From positions 17,484,395 to 17,548,394 of the forward strand of contig OX439049.1 of NCBI GenBank assembly GCA_949317995.1: a stretch of 64,000 nt of DNA, given 5' to 3'. How positions within the stretch are numbered: position 1 is the first letter of the stretch; every line of letters starts with the position of its first letter. The position numbers and the translations under genes were made by a program. Below the pieces are notes generated by a model, which worked only from the letters and a program-made list of their open reading frames with translations, was not told the DNA's origin and did not search any database. Below, in pieces: positions 18,513-27,654 of this stretch. Origin of the DNA: Acholoe squamosa. Its lineage: Eukaryota; Annelida; Polychaeta; Phyllodocida; Polynoidae.

Positions 18513-18667
18513 TCATTGCTGACTGACTTGTGCCAGTTCGTTGATAAGGTCTGCCTGGCGTTGGTTGCAGCTTTCTGCTACAGAGGTCAGCACTTGTAGC
18601 TCAGCCCCAAACACGTCTAGAGCAGCTCTCTGGTCTGCTGCCGCCACCTCAGGCTGCTCACCAGGCT
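18513..18667 (-). CDS. SYCE1: SYCE1-like terminal exon
   Basis: Acceptor GTCTTACAG before 18667 gives a phase-1 join (EPGEQPEVAAAD...) and 51 residues with a final helix to TGA at 18515-18513. No canonical AATAAA occurs close by; one lies on the minus strand near 17765. Confidence 0.7.
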
Positions 18668-20795
18668 CTGTAAGACAATGTAATCAATGTACAAAATGAA
18701 TAAGGGAGAAGAATCTAAAATGATAAGAGCTGTGTCATTTATTACCAGGTAGGGGGTTGTTACATTGTGTAGGGGATGGTGCATTTCTTAGTGGGGAGAG
18801 TCGGCAAACCCCAATGAACCGCCTAACTCGGGGTGAACAAGTGAGGGGGGCATTTTGCATAATCAATTTTAGTGGGGAGGGGTCGTGATGACCTTTATTG
18901 TAATGGTTGGGGGGGGGGGGTAAATTTGCCATCCGGCAAAAATCCACCAAGCCCCCCCCCCCAACACCTGGCAATACATGACTCGGTCCTAATACCGTTC
19001 ATGGGGGAGACTTTTAAGGAGGTTTTTATACAGTAAATCAAAAAAATTACTGGCCTATGATATTAGGCCACTCCAAAAAAAAAAAAACTTGTTTCTCATC
19101 ACCACCCTCATCAGAAAATCGTCATTTGAGATTTTTTTTTTTTTTTTTAGAGAATCTTTTTGAGAAACAGTTACCAGCAAATGAACAAAACTAGTCAAGT
19201 TAGGTACCAAATGAAAACTTATGGTCCAGGGAATACAGCTGGCTATCAATAATAGTCATTATCACACTTTTATAATGTCAATAATAACTTTCCTCTTAAA
19301 ATGCATATTTTCTTACACTCGTTGTTCGTGATGCCCCCGCGATGCGTTCACGCCCTAAAGAAATGCTATGGCAAAAAAAAAAAAAAATTAAAATCCTCCG
19401 TCACTTTTTTCATGACTTGGTAATGAGAAACAAGTTTTTTTTTGAGTGGCCGTATGTTTCCTATGTATTACACACCTTTGTTATCCAAGTCTTGTAGTTG
19501 GAGCTGAAGACGTTCTGCCTCCTTGTCTGTGGTGCTTGTTTCTTGCATTAATTGGTCCGTCCTTGTGCTCATTTTGGTTATTTCGTCCTCCAGGTTTTGT
19601 GGAGAATAGAAATCCCGGGCTTCCTTCAACCTCTGTGCTATTTCTCTCAGCTTTTTCTCAAACTGAAAGAAAATTGTTCGTTGCAGTGGATAGACAAAAA
19701 TGCATTTCAAAAGTTTCCATCAAAAGCAATATAGGCAAATCTCATTTCCAGGAACATTTAAAAAATAAAAACAACAATAATAGGCCTATTTAGGCTAACA
19801 CTATAGGCCATTCCAAGAAAAAACAAACTTGTTTCTCATCAGACATCACCAAGTCATGAAAAAAGTGACGAGGGAGGATATTAAATTTTTTTTTTTGCCA
19901 TTTCATTAGGGCGTGAATGCATCGCGTGTGCATCGCAAAGGGCCGTGTCTAAGAAAAACTGCATTTCAAAAGGAAAGTTATCATTGACACTATAAAAGTG
20001 TGATAATGTCTATTATTAATAGCCAGCTGCATTCCCTGGACCATAAGCTTTCATTTGGTACCAAATTGAATACTTCTCAAATGGTGATTTTTTCTGACGA
20101 GGGCGGTGATGAGAAACAAGTTTTTTTTGGAGTGGCCATAAATTGGATTTTAATGTAGATCTATGACTATGTATGGTGTGGCAGTTTCGCTTTCATTTAT
20201 ATTTATAAGTGTCGTTTTGGTGAAATGTCAGACTCAGAGGCAGCTGTATTGCAACCTTTGGAAGTCTGGTTATTTCGGTTATTCCACAGAATAGGTACAT
20301 AAAGCTACATAAGCTTCGGGGCTTCAGCTGAGGCTGTAGTTTAAATTACACAGTAATTACTTACTATTATAGATCTAGATCTATCATTACGACTTTAGTA
20401 TCAACAATGATTCAAACTCAAAGTAACATTACAATGCACACTTACATCGAAAGTTTCATTAAGTTGATTCTTGCGTTCTGCCTCAATTTTCTCGTTCATT
20501 TCCTTCACAAATGCCTTATTCTCTCTGTAGGTTGCTTCAAGTAATGTCATTTGTCCATGTGTTTGAGCCACTTTATGCTGTGCAACTTTTAGAGTTTCTG
20601 TCATTTTTGTGTTGATATCTCTAACCTGGCCATGTCGAGCTGCTATGGTTTCCAATCTGTCTTCCAAAGATCGTTTCCTCAGTCTCAATGTTTGAAGGTT
20701 TTTCTCGAGATTGGATCGTTGCTGCTGTAAATCTTGTACGCTCTTGATAAGAGTGTCAAGTTGAAAATTTGAATCAACTTCCATAGCGCGAATAT
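18513..20795 (-). CDS. SYCE1: SYCE1-like synaptonemal complex central element protein
   Basis: Three minus-strand exons, 20795-20446, 19662-19476 and 18667-18513, join in phase with GT-AG introns. From the ATG at 20784 they give 226 residues, almost entirely coiled coil. Residues ~95-165 (MNEKIEAERKNQL, FEKKLREIAQRLKEARDFY, then LEDEITKM) match, in order and spacing, the SYCE1 core of vertebrates (an E-I-E-E-E-K-N-K region, then a D-F-E-E-Q-L region, then a W-D-F-H...LAKEIS region). SYCE1 works in the meiotic nucleus, bridging SYCP1 to SYCE3/SIX6OS1 in the synaptonemal complex central element. A splice acceptor 11 bp before the ATG means a leader exon, coding or not, lies upstream. It is shorter than human SYCE1 (~350 residues), lacking most of the disordered tail. 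It could instead be another coiled-coil protein, but the match is better than composition alone. Confidence 0.65.
19066..19451 (+). mobile_element. MITE copy A (386 bp)
   Basis: Ends GGCCACTCC + A-run + CTTGTTTCTCATCA and its inverse. Interior shares GTACCAAATGAAA and TGGTCCAGGGAAT with copy B in opposite orientation. Lies in the SYCE1-like intron 2. Confidence 0.85.
19476..19662 (-). CDS. SYCE1: SYCE1-like exon 2, between inverted MITEs
   Basis: Acceptor TTTTCTTTCAG before 19662, donor GTGTGT after 19476 (phase 1). Encodes the best-conserved SYCE1 segment. The MITE at 19066-19451 ends only 24 bp beyond the donor; the inverted copy begins 143 bp beyond the other side. Confidence 0.72.
19806..20137 (-). 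mobile_element. MITE copy B (332 bp), inverted relative to A
   Basis: Same ends (GGCCATTCC ... GGAGTGGCC) and interior, reverse oriented and somewhat shorter. Lies in SYCE1-like intron 1. The remaining intron 20138-20445 shows nothing further. Confidence 0.85.
20446..20795 (-). CDS. SYCE1: SYCE1-like exon 1 (first visible)
   Basis: Acceptor TTTTTTACACAG before 20795, ATG at 20784, donor GTAAGT after GAT (phase 0) at 20446. Encodes residues 1-113: LDTLIKSVQDLQQQR and following heptads. Confidence 0.72.
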
Positions 20796-21677
20796 CTGTG
20801 TAAAAAATGTAGAAATCCTGATGGAAATCTGTCAAGAAATGCAGACGTCCCAGACGCTCTTATCCCATGATCTAGATCTAGCCTCTCACAACGCAAGAAA
20901 GAATTTGTACACGTTAACATGGTAAGTTGAATCTAGATCTATTCACCAGTAACTGATTTCTTATAGATTTACAAATGGTTAGTTCAGCATTAACATTTCA
21001 GATGAAAAATCACAAGCAATCTGAAATTTTGACAAATGTGAAGCGAGGCTATATTTTTTCACCACCAGGGGCCGCCACCTCACATTATTTCATTATTATA
21101 CCACACGGTAGCGCCACTGGATTATTTTCGCGCCACTACTGGTTCAGAGCATACCCTGAGTGTCTATGCTCGGCCTAAGCGTTCTCCCCCAGGTAACAGG
21201 TAATTAGTAGGTCAGTGAGTGTCAAGGTTGTGGTGGAATACACATACCTGACCAGAGAGATTTATACTTAATTAATTTATCGCCCCTTTGATACTGATAA
21301 GAATCTCATTGAAGTCAGATGTGTTTTGACCCCCCTATGTACCCCCTCTCCCCTCCCACTTCAACCCTTAGTATAATACACATCGCGCGGACGTGCATCT
21401 CCTGAGCCACACCCCTCCATTGACCAATAAGGATTCAGTCCGGTCATTGACTAAGGACCCGGTCATTCAGGGAGGATGGTTTGCTGAGATCTGCCAGTAG
21501 TGTTGGTACACGCAGGCAGCTAGTCAGCCTATTGAGAGCAAAGACCGAAGGATGAAGTTTGGTGTTAGTAAAACGGAGCTCTCCAACTACCTCCCATCTT
21601 AGAGTGAGAAGGTGACAGTCTTTCTGCTCCCATACGTTTACCATTGTGACAGGGTTCTCGGCGCGCCCAGGGCTCCA
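20796..21677. other. Upstream region of the SYCE1-like gene, no gene seen
   Basis: Contains AGATCTAGATCTA-type AT-rich phrases near 20868 and 20930 and a CpG-containing stretch near 21100-21180. No exon or promoter could be supported. It ends at the Gypsy insertion. Confidence 0.4.
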
Positions 21678-21682
21678 GTGTG

Positions 21683-21817
21683 TGTAATGAGTAGAAGGAA
21701 GAACCAAGACCTTACAATTCGGTGCCTCGTGCTAGACTAACGTTTATTCCCTAATATCACTCAACTTCCGGTTCCCAACATTCCACCCACAAGATGGCGC
21801 CAAGCGCATACATTACA
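21683..21817 (-). repeat. Gypsy 3' LTR
   Basis: 135 bp, identical to 26552-26686. Read on the minus strand it contains AATAAA. It is the end nearest the SYCE1-like gene, which is on the same strand. Confidence 0.95.
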
Positions 21818-21834
21818 TCTCCCTTTTTCTCTTT
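21818..21834 (-). promoter_or_regulatory. Gypsy polypurine tract
   Basis: Minus-strand AAAGAGAAAAAGGGAGA directly before the 3' LTR; primes plus-strand DNA synthesis. Confidence 0.85.
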
Positions 21835-22114
21835 ATTTTATTTATTTATTTTTTTTAAATAGAGAAGTTACTATATAGCACAACCTGCACTAATGAACAT
21901 GACTCAACCAGTCTTCAATATAGCAACGGCTACTTTGATGTGAAGAAAACAAAACAAAAAAAAAGAAAAAAAAGTCAAGTGTCTGTCTTCTTTTCTTGAA
22001 CAGTCTCATGATAAAACGATGCAAAATACCATAATATCAAATCCCTTTGGATCACTTATAGTTAATGTCACAATGACTAACTGAACAGTCCTTTGAAGAT
22101 AACACATAAATGTT

Positions 22115-23185
22115 TCAAAGATCGAGCTTTTTGGGTGGTTTGCTCAACCTGCCACTACTGGTGCGATATGGAGCCCCATCACCTTGAGCAGAGTCTTTTC
22201 TGCAAGTAGGAGTTGGAGGCACTTCTCTTGGGCAACTAACAGTAACAGTTGGGTGAGGTGATTTCTGTGGCGAGAGTGGCTTAGGTGGAGATGGTAAGTC
22301 AGCAGGTGTTTGCGGTATTATAGCGATAGGTGGTATGTTCACAGTTGTTCTCTGGGCCACAGTAGCCCTAGTTATTTCAGGAGCACAGTTATTGTTAGCA
22401 TTTTTGTTGGCCTCATGTGTTGCCAATCGTATATGCTGACGGTTTCTCCGATACTTTCGCCCTTCACGCTCCACCACATAAGACCTTGGCTCCTCATGAT
22501 GTCTCACAACAGTCCCTGGCACCCATTTCTTAGATCCTGGGAATGGTGACATCCTTACTGGATCACCTACTTTAAGTGGTGGTAGGTCACTTGGGTGCTT
22601 GGCATCATGATAATATTTCTGTGACCTTTTAGATTGGTCCAAGGCCTTTCTCACATCCTTAATGTCTATCTGTTTTGGGTTTAGTAACTCTGTAGCTATT
22701 GGAATTGTGTTACTTGGCCTTCTGCCCATACTCAGCTGTGCTGGTGACAGGCCACAACTCTCCATCGGTGTTGTTCTATGATCTAGCAGTGCCATATATT
22801 TGTCACTGGCTTTGGCCCAAAGTCTTTTCACTGTTTGCACTGCTCTTTCGGCCTCCCCATTAGATTGAGGGTAGTTTGGAGATGATGTGACATGTGTAAT
22901 GTGTCTTATAACACAAAATCGTTTAAAATCCTGACTGGAGAACTGAGGTCCATTATCTGTCCTAAGAGTCTCTGGTATGCCATGAACTGCTAGTTGGCGC
23001 ATCAGAGTCTCTTGTGTAGTTGCCGATGACATGTCATGCAGTTTGTCTACTTCAATAAATTTAGTCATATAGTCTACAGTCAGCAAATAGTTTTGTCCTT
23101 TCCACTCAAATATATCACTAGCCACCTCCTGCCAGGGGCGCTGGGGTGTTGGGGTTGGACGTAGGGTCTCTGATGGCTGCTTATT
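22115..23185 (-). CDS. Gypsy integrase core and C-terminus (downstream of in-frame stop)
   Basis: Same frame as the gag-pol part upstream, continuing directly after the TAG at 23188-23186. Shows the integrase DDE core: D in TVDYMTKFIEV, D in LRTDNGPQFSS, E in NGEAERAVQTV, then a chromodomain-free basic and proline-rich tail to TGA/TAA at 22115. No further break. As it stands it could only be made by stop readthrough or from an allele without the stop. Confidence 0.85.
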   Translation of the reverse strand, partial: NKQPSETLRPTPTPQRPWQEVASDIFEWKGQNYLLTVDYMTKFIEVDKLHDMSSATTQETLMRQLAVHGIPETLRTDNGPQFSSQDFKRFCVIRHITHVTSSPNYPQSNGEAERAVQTVKRLWAKASDKYMALLDHRTTPMESCGLSPAQLSMGRRPSNTIPIATELLNPKQIDIKDVRKALDQSKRSQKYYHDAKHPSDLPPLKVGDPVRMSPFPGSKKWVPGTVVRHHEEPRSYVVEREGRKYRRNRQHIRLATHEANKNANNNCAPEITRATVAQRTTVNIPPIAIIPQTPADLPSPPKPLSPQKSPHPTVTVSCPREVPPTPTCRKDSAQGDGAPYRTSSGRLSKPPKKLDL

Positions 23186-26146
23186 CTAATAAGTATTACA
23201 GGTTGCACAATTACTGACCAGTTCTTCGATTCTTTGGCTCATCCCTGGCCAGTACAGTGCTTCCCTCGCTCTCTGTTTACACTTTGTGATGCCAAGGTGG
23301 GATCCATGAACCTGGGTGAGCATCTCTTCTCGAAGACTAGGTGGCACCACAATCCTCATCCCTTTATATACAATGCCATCCGAAACTGCAAGCTCATCTC
23401 TAATGGACCAGTACTCCCTTATGCTGTGTGGCACTTGTTCTTTTGTATCTGGCCAACCTTTGAGTATGATGCTGTACAGCTCGTTCATCTCATCAGCTGT
23501 TGTTTCTTGGAAACTGCGATACCGGGTTGGAGTAACAGCGATAAAGTTAACCATGTTAACTGTAATATGTTCTATGTCTTCTTCTGCTTCTGGCAGGTTT
23601 GCCCGGCTCAGTGCATCTCCCATAGGAATATCCTTTCCTGGAACATAGCAGACATTTAGGTCATAGGGCTGAAGGCGTAGCATCATCGTCTGGAGTCTCA
23701 TTGGCGCTGCTAAGATAGGTTTCGTGAAGATCGATTGAAGTGGTTTATGGTCTGACTGCACAACCACTTCTTTGCCAAAGACATAGTGATGAAATTTCTT
23801 GCAACAGTGGACAATAGCTAGCGTCTCTTTCTCTATCTGAGCATATCCTCGTTCTGTACTTGTCAGTGCCCTTGAGGTATATGCCACTGGTTTGTCATTT
23901 TGGAGCAACACACCTCCTAGTGCATAGCTGGATGCATCACACTGAATCTTAACTGGTTTCCGCACATCATAGTATGCCAGTACTGGGGCATTGCAACACA
24001 GGTCTTTCAGCTTCTCGAAGCTGCACTGCTCAGGCTCTTCCCACACAAACTCTGAGTCTTTCTTTGTGAGTGCACGTAGAGGTGCTGCAATCTCACTGAG
24101 GTTAGGGATGAACTTTGAGATATACTGAACAAACCCCAGAAATCGACGTACACATTCCTTTGTCTGAGGTGTCGGCATCTCTCTCACAGCCTTGACTTTG
24201 TCTGGGTCAACCTTTAGACCTTCTGACGAGACAATATGACCAACATACTTGACGCTAGATTTCCTGACCTGACACTTTCCGAAGTTTAACTTCAAGTTCC
24301 ACTCTGTAGCTCGTTCAACTACTCTTTTCATAATAGCATCATGGTGGGTTGTGTCTCCCCCTGCTATCAGAATGTCATCCATCACTGCATATGCACCCGA
24401 GATATCCTGAAGCATGTCATCCATTATCCTCTGGTAGATTTCAGGTGCAGATTTCACCCCAAAGGGTAGCCTCAGCCACCGATACCTTCCAACTGGTGTG
24501 TTGAATGTTGTCAATAGACTTGACTCATAATCCATCTTAATTTGCAAGAAACCGGATTTTGCATCAATAACAGTGAATACTTTGGCATCTCCCATGGATG
24601 CAACAATGTCCTCAATGGTCGGGGTTGGGTAATGTTCCCGTCTAATCGCTGTGTTTAGATCTCGTGGATCAAGGCAAATTCTTATTTTATCATTCTTCTG
24701 GACCACCACCATGGAACTTACCCAGTCTGTGGGTTCTGTGACTTTGGTGATGTGACCATCCTCCTCCATTTCTTTCAGTTTTACCACAATCTTCTCACGC
24801 AGAGCATGGGGTTGACGTCGGGCTCCATGCACAACTGGCTTTACGGTTGGATCTATCTTGAGAGAGTAGATCCCTGGAAGAGTTCCTGTCAATTTCTTCA
24901 GCTCTGGGTATTGATCTATACCTTGATCGACTGTGTGGATACGCTTCAGGAGACCTAATTGTGTGCATGCTGACCCTGATAGGAGTGGAGTTTGGTCCTG
25001 CTCTGTGATGTAAAACTTAACGTTTATTTCATGAGACTTCCATATGACTGGGAATACTGCAGTGCCAAGTAGTGGGATTGGGTGCTGGGTATAGGATTGA
25101 TAAACACGCTTGGTTGGATGAATCAGAGGTTTATCCACCATCCGATTATAAGTCTTCACTGACATGAAAGACTTGGCTGCACCAGTGTCGAGCTGAATTT
25201 GAACCTTGACACCACCAATCATCAGTTTTTCCCACCACTCACTCTGAGGATCCTTTGGCTGTTGCACAGTATTGACCAGGTGAGCAAGCCCATCATCACT
25301 ACCTGACTCGTCACCACTGTCCTTGGATTGCTCGTCGACCGCATGTGCACCTTTCTGAGACCTACTTTTGACTTTTCTCTTTGCTTTATAACAGACTGCT
25401 GCGAAATGGCCTTTACTTTTACAGTAGTTACAGGTCGCACCACGGGCAGGGCAATATTCATGTGTGGCATCGTAGCCACACTTGTCACATAGCTCTAACT
25501 TAGGTGGTTTCTCTTTAGATGTCGAGGGCTTTTTTCTTATTTTGGGTGGCTCCTGTTTCTTAACTACCTTAACAGTGTCATCCTCCTCCCAATTCACCTC
25601 CTGTAATGTCTCTTTGGAGGATTCATAGATTCGACCAAATGTGATGGCCTCTTTGAGGGTGAGTTCCTCCCCTTTGTCGAAGCACTTCTCCTTGACCTTT
25701 GCATGGCGGGACCCAATAACTATCATGTCTCTGAGCATGCGGTCCTCATGTGTACCATATCCACAGTCCTTTACCAGTACACGCAGAGAAGTCACAAAGT
25801 CATCAAATTTCTCATCAGGCTTCTGCCTACGACGCAAAAACCTAGCTGTAGCCCTGATTTCATCTCTAAAGGGTTTGACATAGTCCTCATACTTTTTGAA
25901 TACTGACTCAAGAACTTCATTTTCTGCTGCCGCATCATCCCCATCTGTAGGCTCCCAAGGGAAGGTATCATACAATTCGCGACCTTTGTTACCAATGAAT
26001 GTCATCAAATAATTCACTTTTTCTACTTCGCTTTTGCCAGCCAATGGACCACCAAAATGGAAAACACAGTGTTGTTTAAACCGTTTCCATTCTCTAACCA
26101 GGTCTGAGGCATCCCAATCCATGGATGGAATATTTTTCTCAGCCAT
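23186..26146 (-). CDS. Gypsy gag-pol polyprotein up to integrase zinc domain
   Basis: Open for 986 codons from the ATG at 26146 (the frame opens slightly earlier at a GTG, but MAEKNIP is the first Met). In order: gag capsid-like helices (~10-175), two zinc-binding boxes (~220-252, the second CNYCKSKGHFAAVC), protease with DTGAA at ~320, RT from ~440 with FTVIDAKSGFLQIK and the catalytic pair in VMDDIL (~590; most relatives have YxDD), RNase H (IQCDASSYALGG, ~737; SDHKPL), and the integrase HHCC finger (HGSHLGITK... NCATC) at the end. Stop TAG at 23188-23186 lies three codons after the last zinc cysteine. Confidence 0.92.
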   Translation of the reverse strand: MAEKNIPSMDWDASDLVREWKRFKQHCVFHFGGPLAGKSEVEKVNYLMTFIGNKGRELYDTFPWEPTDGDDAAAENEVLESVFKKYEDYVKPFRDEIRATARFLRRRQKPDEKFDDFVTSLRVLVKDCGYGTHEDRMLRDMIVIGSRHAKVKEKCFDKGEELTLKEAITFGRIYESSKETLQEVNWEEDDTVKVVKKQEPPKIRKKPSTSKEKPPKLELCDKCGYDATHEYCPARGATCNYCKSKGHFAAVCYKAKRKVKSRSQKGAHAVDEQSKDSGDESGSDDGLAHLVNTVQQPKDPQSEWWEKLMIGGVKVQIQLDTGAAKSFMSVKTYNRMVDKPLIHPTKRVYQSYTQHPIPLLGTAVFPVIWKSHEINVKFYITEQDQTPLLSGSACTQLGLLKRIHTVDQGIDQYPELKKLTGTLPGIYSLKIDPTVKPVVHGARRQPHALREKIVVKLKEMEEDGHITKVTEPTDWVSSMVVVQKNDKIRICLDPRDLNTAIRREHYPTPTIEDIVASMGDAKVFTVIDAKSGFLQIKMDYESSLLTTFNTPVGRYRWLRLPFGVKSAPEIYQRIMDDMLQDISGAYAVMDDILIAGGDTTHHDAIMKRVVERATEWNLKLNFGKCQVRKSSVKYVGHIVSSEGLKVDPDKVKAVREMPTPQTKECVRRFLGFVQYISKFIPNLSEIAAPLRALTKKDSEFVWEEPEQCSFEKLKDLCCNAPVLAYYDVRKPVKIQCDASSYALGGVLLQNDKPVAYTSRALTSTERGYAQIEKETLAIVHCCKKFHHYVFGKEVVVQSDHKPLQSIFTKPILAAPMRLQTMMLRLQPYDLNVCYVPGKDIPMGDALSRANLPEAEEDIEHITVNMVNFIAVTPTRYRSFQETTADEMNELYSIILKGWPDTKEQVPHSIREYWSIRDELAVSDGIVYKGMRIVVPPSLREEMLTQVHGSHLGITKCKQRAREALYWPGMSQRIEELVSNCATCNTY

Positions 26147-26535
26147 TTTACTATTTTGAGCCTTTAAATCACTGTAGATGTTCACAACTAGCTGCCAGCA
26201 CCACTAAATCAATGTTAGAAACTAACACACTTGACCAGCTAGAATAGGCCTCAACAAGCAAATGGCACAAAGTCAGTTCAATATGGGATTGGCTGGAGCA
26301 AATTATTAAAATGCCCATGTAGCACACAAATTCACAGTATACTAGCAGAGTTCAACCAAGCACCAACATGTGGCTTCACTTTCAGGGTTCTTGAGATCCA
26401 GGCTGGACACTTTGGTCTACTCACAATTTCCTGGATTCAATTCCTTCACAAAATGACATCTCCTGGTAAGCTTATACATCAATTCATCAATTGGCATTAC
26501 CAGGTGGGTTTGCTTTCTCTTCTAGAGCTGTAGAA

Positions 26536-26551
26536 CCACTTCTGACAACCA
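26536..26551 (-). promoter_or_regulatory. Gypsy primer binding site
   Basis: Minus-strand TGGTTGTCAGAAGTGG begins right after the 5' LTR. Apart from one extra T it matches the 3' end of leucine tRNAs as I recall them (TGGTGTCAGAAGTGG). Confidence 0.65.
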
Positions 26552-26686
26552 TGTAATGAGTAGAAGGAAGAACCAAGACCTTACAATTCGGTGCCTCGTG
26601 CTAGACTAACGTTTATTCCCTAATATCACTCAACTTCCGGTTCCCAACATTCCACCCACAAGATGGCGCCAAGCGCATACATTACA
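26552..26686 (-). repeat. Gypsy 5' LTR
   Basis: Identical to the 3' LTR; would carry the element's promoter. Confidence 0.95.
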
Positions 26687-26691
26687 GTGTG

Positions 26692-27168
26692 CAGCCAGGG
26701 TGTAGAATTGTGGCCTCCCATAGGACACAATGTTAAACGGCACATTTACAAGAGCTATTCTAAAATACTAATCCTTGGAATATAAAAAGAAATATACCAC
26801 CATGTGAAAGGGTAAGACCTGTACTTTTGTATTCTCAGGATTAAATTGAGTTTATATGCAGTATTTCATTGTGGGGACCTCTGACATGCCATGTAACTTT
26901 GCCAATTTTGGCCATTTTCTACAGAAACATGCAAAGAAAACCCATATTTGTTATGTCTTTGCTTTGTATTTGTGGGCAGAATTAAACAGGACCATTCATT
27001 TCTAGAACTTCACTTTGCGCCGCCCGGGAGTGACCGGGTTTCCGTTTATAAAAAGGGTAACAGAGACGACTAAAAACCGTTGCAACGCCTGTCCACGCGT
27101 CTGTACATAACAATATTCACCTGTCAAAATAATGATTTCCTCCATTCTCCCAGCATTCTATATATAGC
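26692..27168. other. Spacer between Gypsy and Copia, no gene seen
   Basis: AT-rich single-copy-looking sequence with a short GC-rich patch near 27018-27050. Nothing named. Confidence 0.4.
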
Positions 27169-27435
27169 TGTGGTAGAGGAAGGAACACAGAGATGTTGCC
27201 TCTGCTGTAGTTCATAGTTGTGAGACAGATTTATTGTTGGACAAAAGGCACTTTGACTTCTGAGCATGCTCAGACTGCAACCAACAGGTTCTGATGTAGT
27301 AAAAGTATTTAGCTATATAACACTAGGGGAAGACACTTATAGTGAGGTAATAGTTCATAGTGTGACCACTAGGGGACACCACTGTTTACACAGTCTCTTA
27401 GAGTTAGGCATATATAGGAAATGTTATATTCAACA
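27169..27435 (-). repeat. Copia 3' LTR
   Basis: 267 bp; about a dozen differences from the 5' LTR. The AT-rich stretch 27450-27600 between it and the pol end is untranslated. Confidence 0.85.
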
Positions 27436-27654
27436 CTCCTTCTCGGTTCTTATATATAAATATGATGTTCTCATATGAATTGTCTTTCACATCATAAATA
27501 AAAAATAATAATGATAATAATGACAAGATATGAAAGTAGAAACTTCATAGACTAAGCTTGAGCTTTTAACTTTAGTAGCAGAAATGTCTTGTAAATTTGA
27601 GAGGAGCGGTTACTAGCACGTGCACTCTCTCACCCAACTTTACCTTGGGTGCCA

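Larger units (their letters stand above)
21683..26686 (-). mobile_element. Complete Ty3/Gypsy retrotransposon, young
   Basis: Both 135-bp LTRs (21683-21817 and 26552-26686) are identical and begin TGTAATG / end CATTACA. The element is flanked by GTGTG on both sides (21678-21682, 26687-26691), a 5-bp target duplication. A primer binding site abuts the 5' LTR and a purine tract abuts the 3' LTR. One gag-pol frame fills the interior on the minus strand, order gag, protease, RT, RNase H, integrase, broken by one TAG. Identical LTRs point to recent insertion. Short LTRs and the single frame fit mag/K02A2.6-like Gypsy lineages. No envelope gene. Confidence 0.95.

Noticed and set aside
22310-26000. 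Plus-strand frames opposite the Gypsy polyprotein
   Set aside because: Antisense shadows of an established gag-pol frame.
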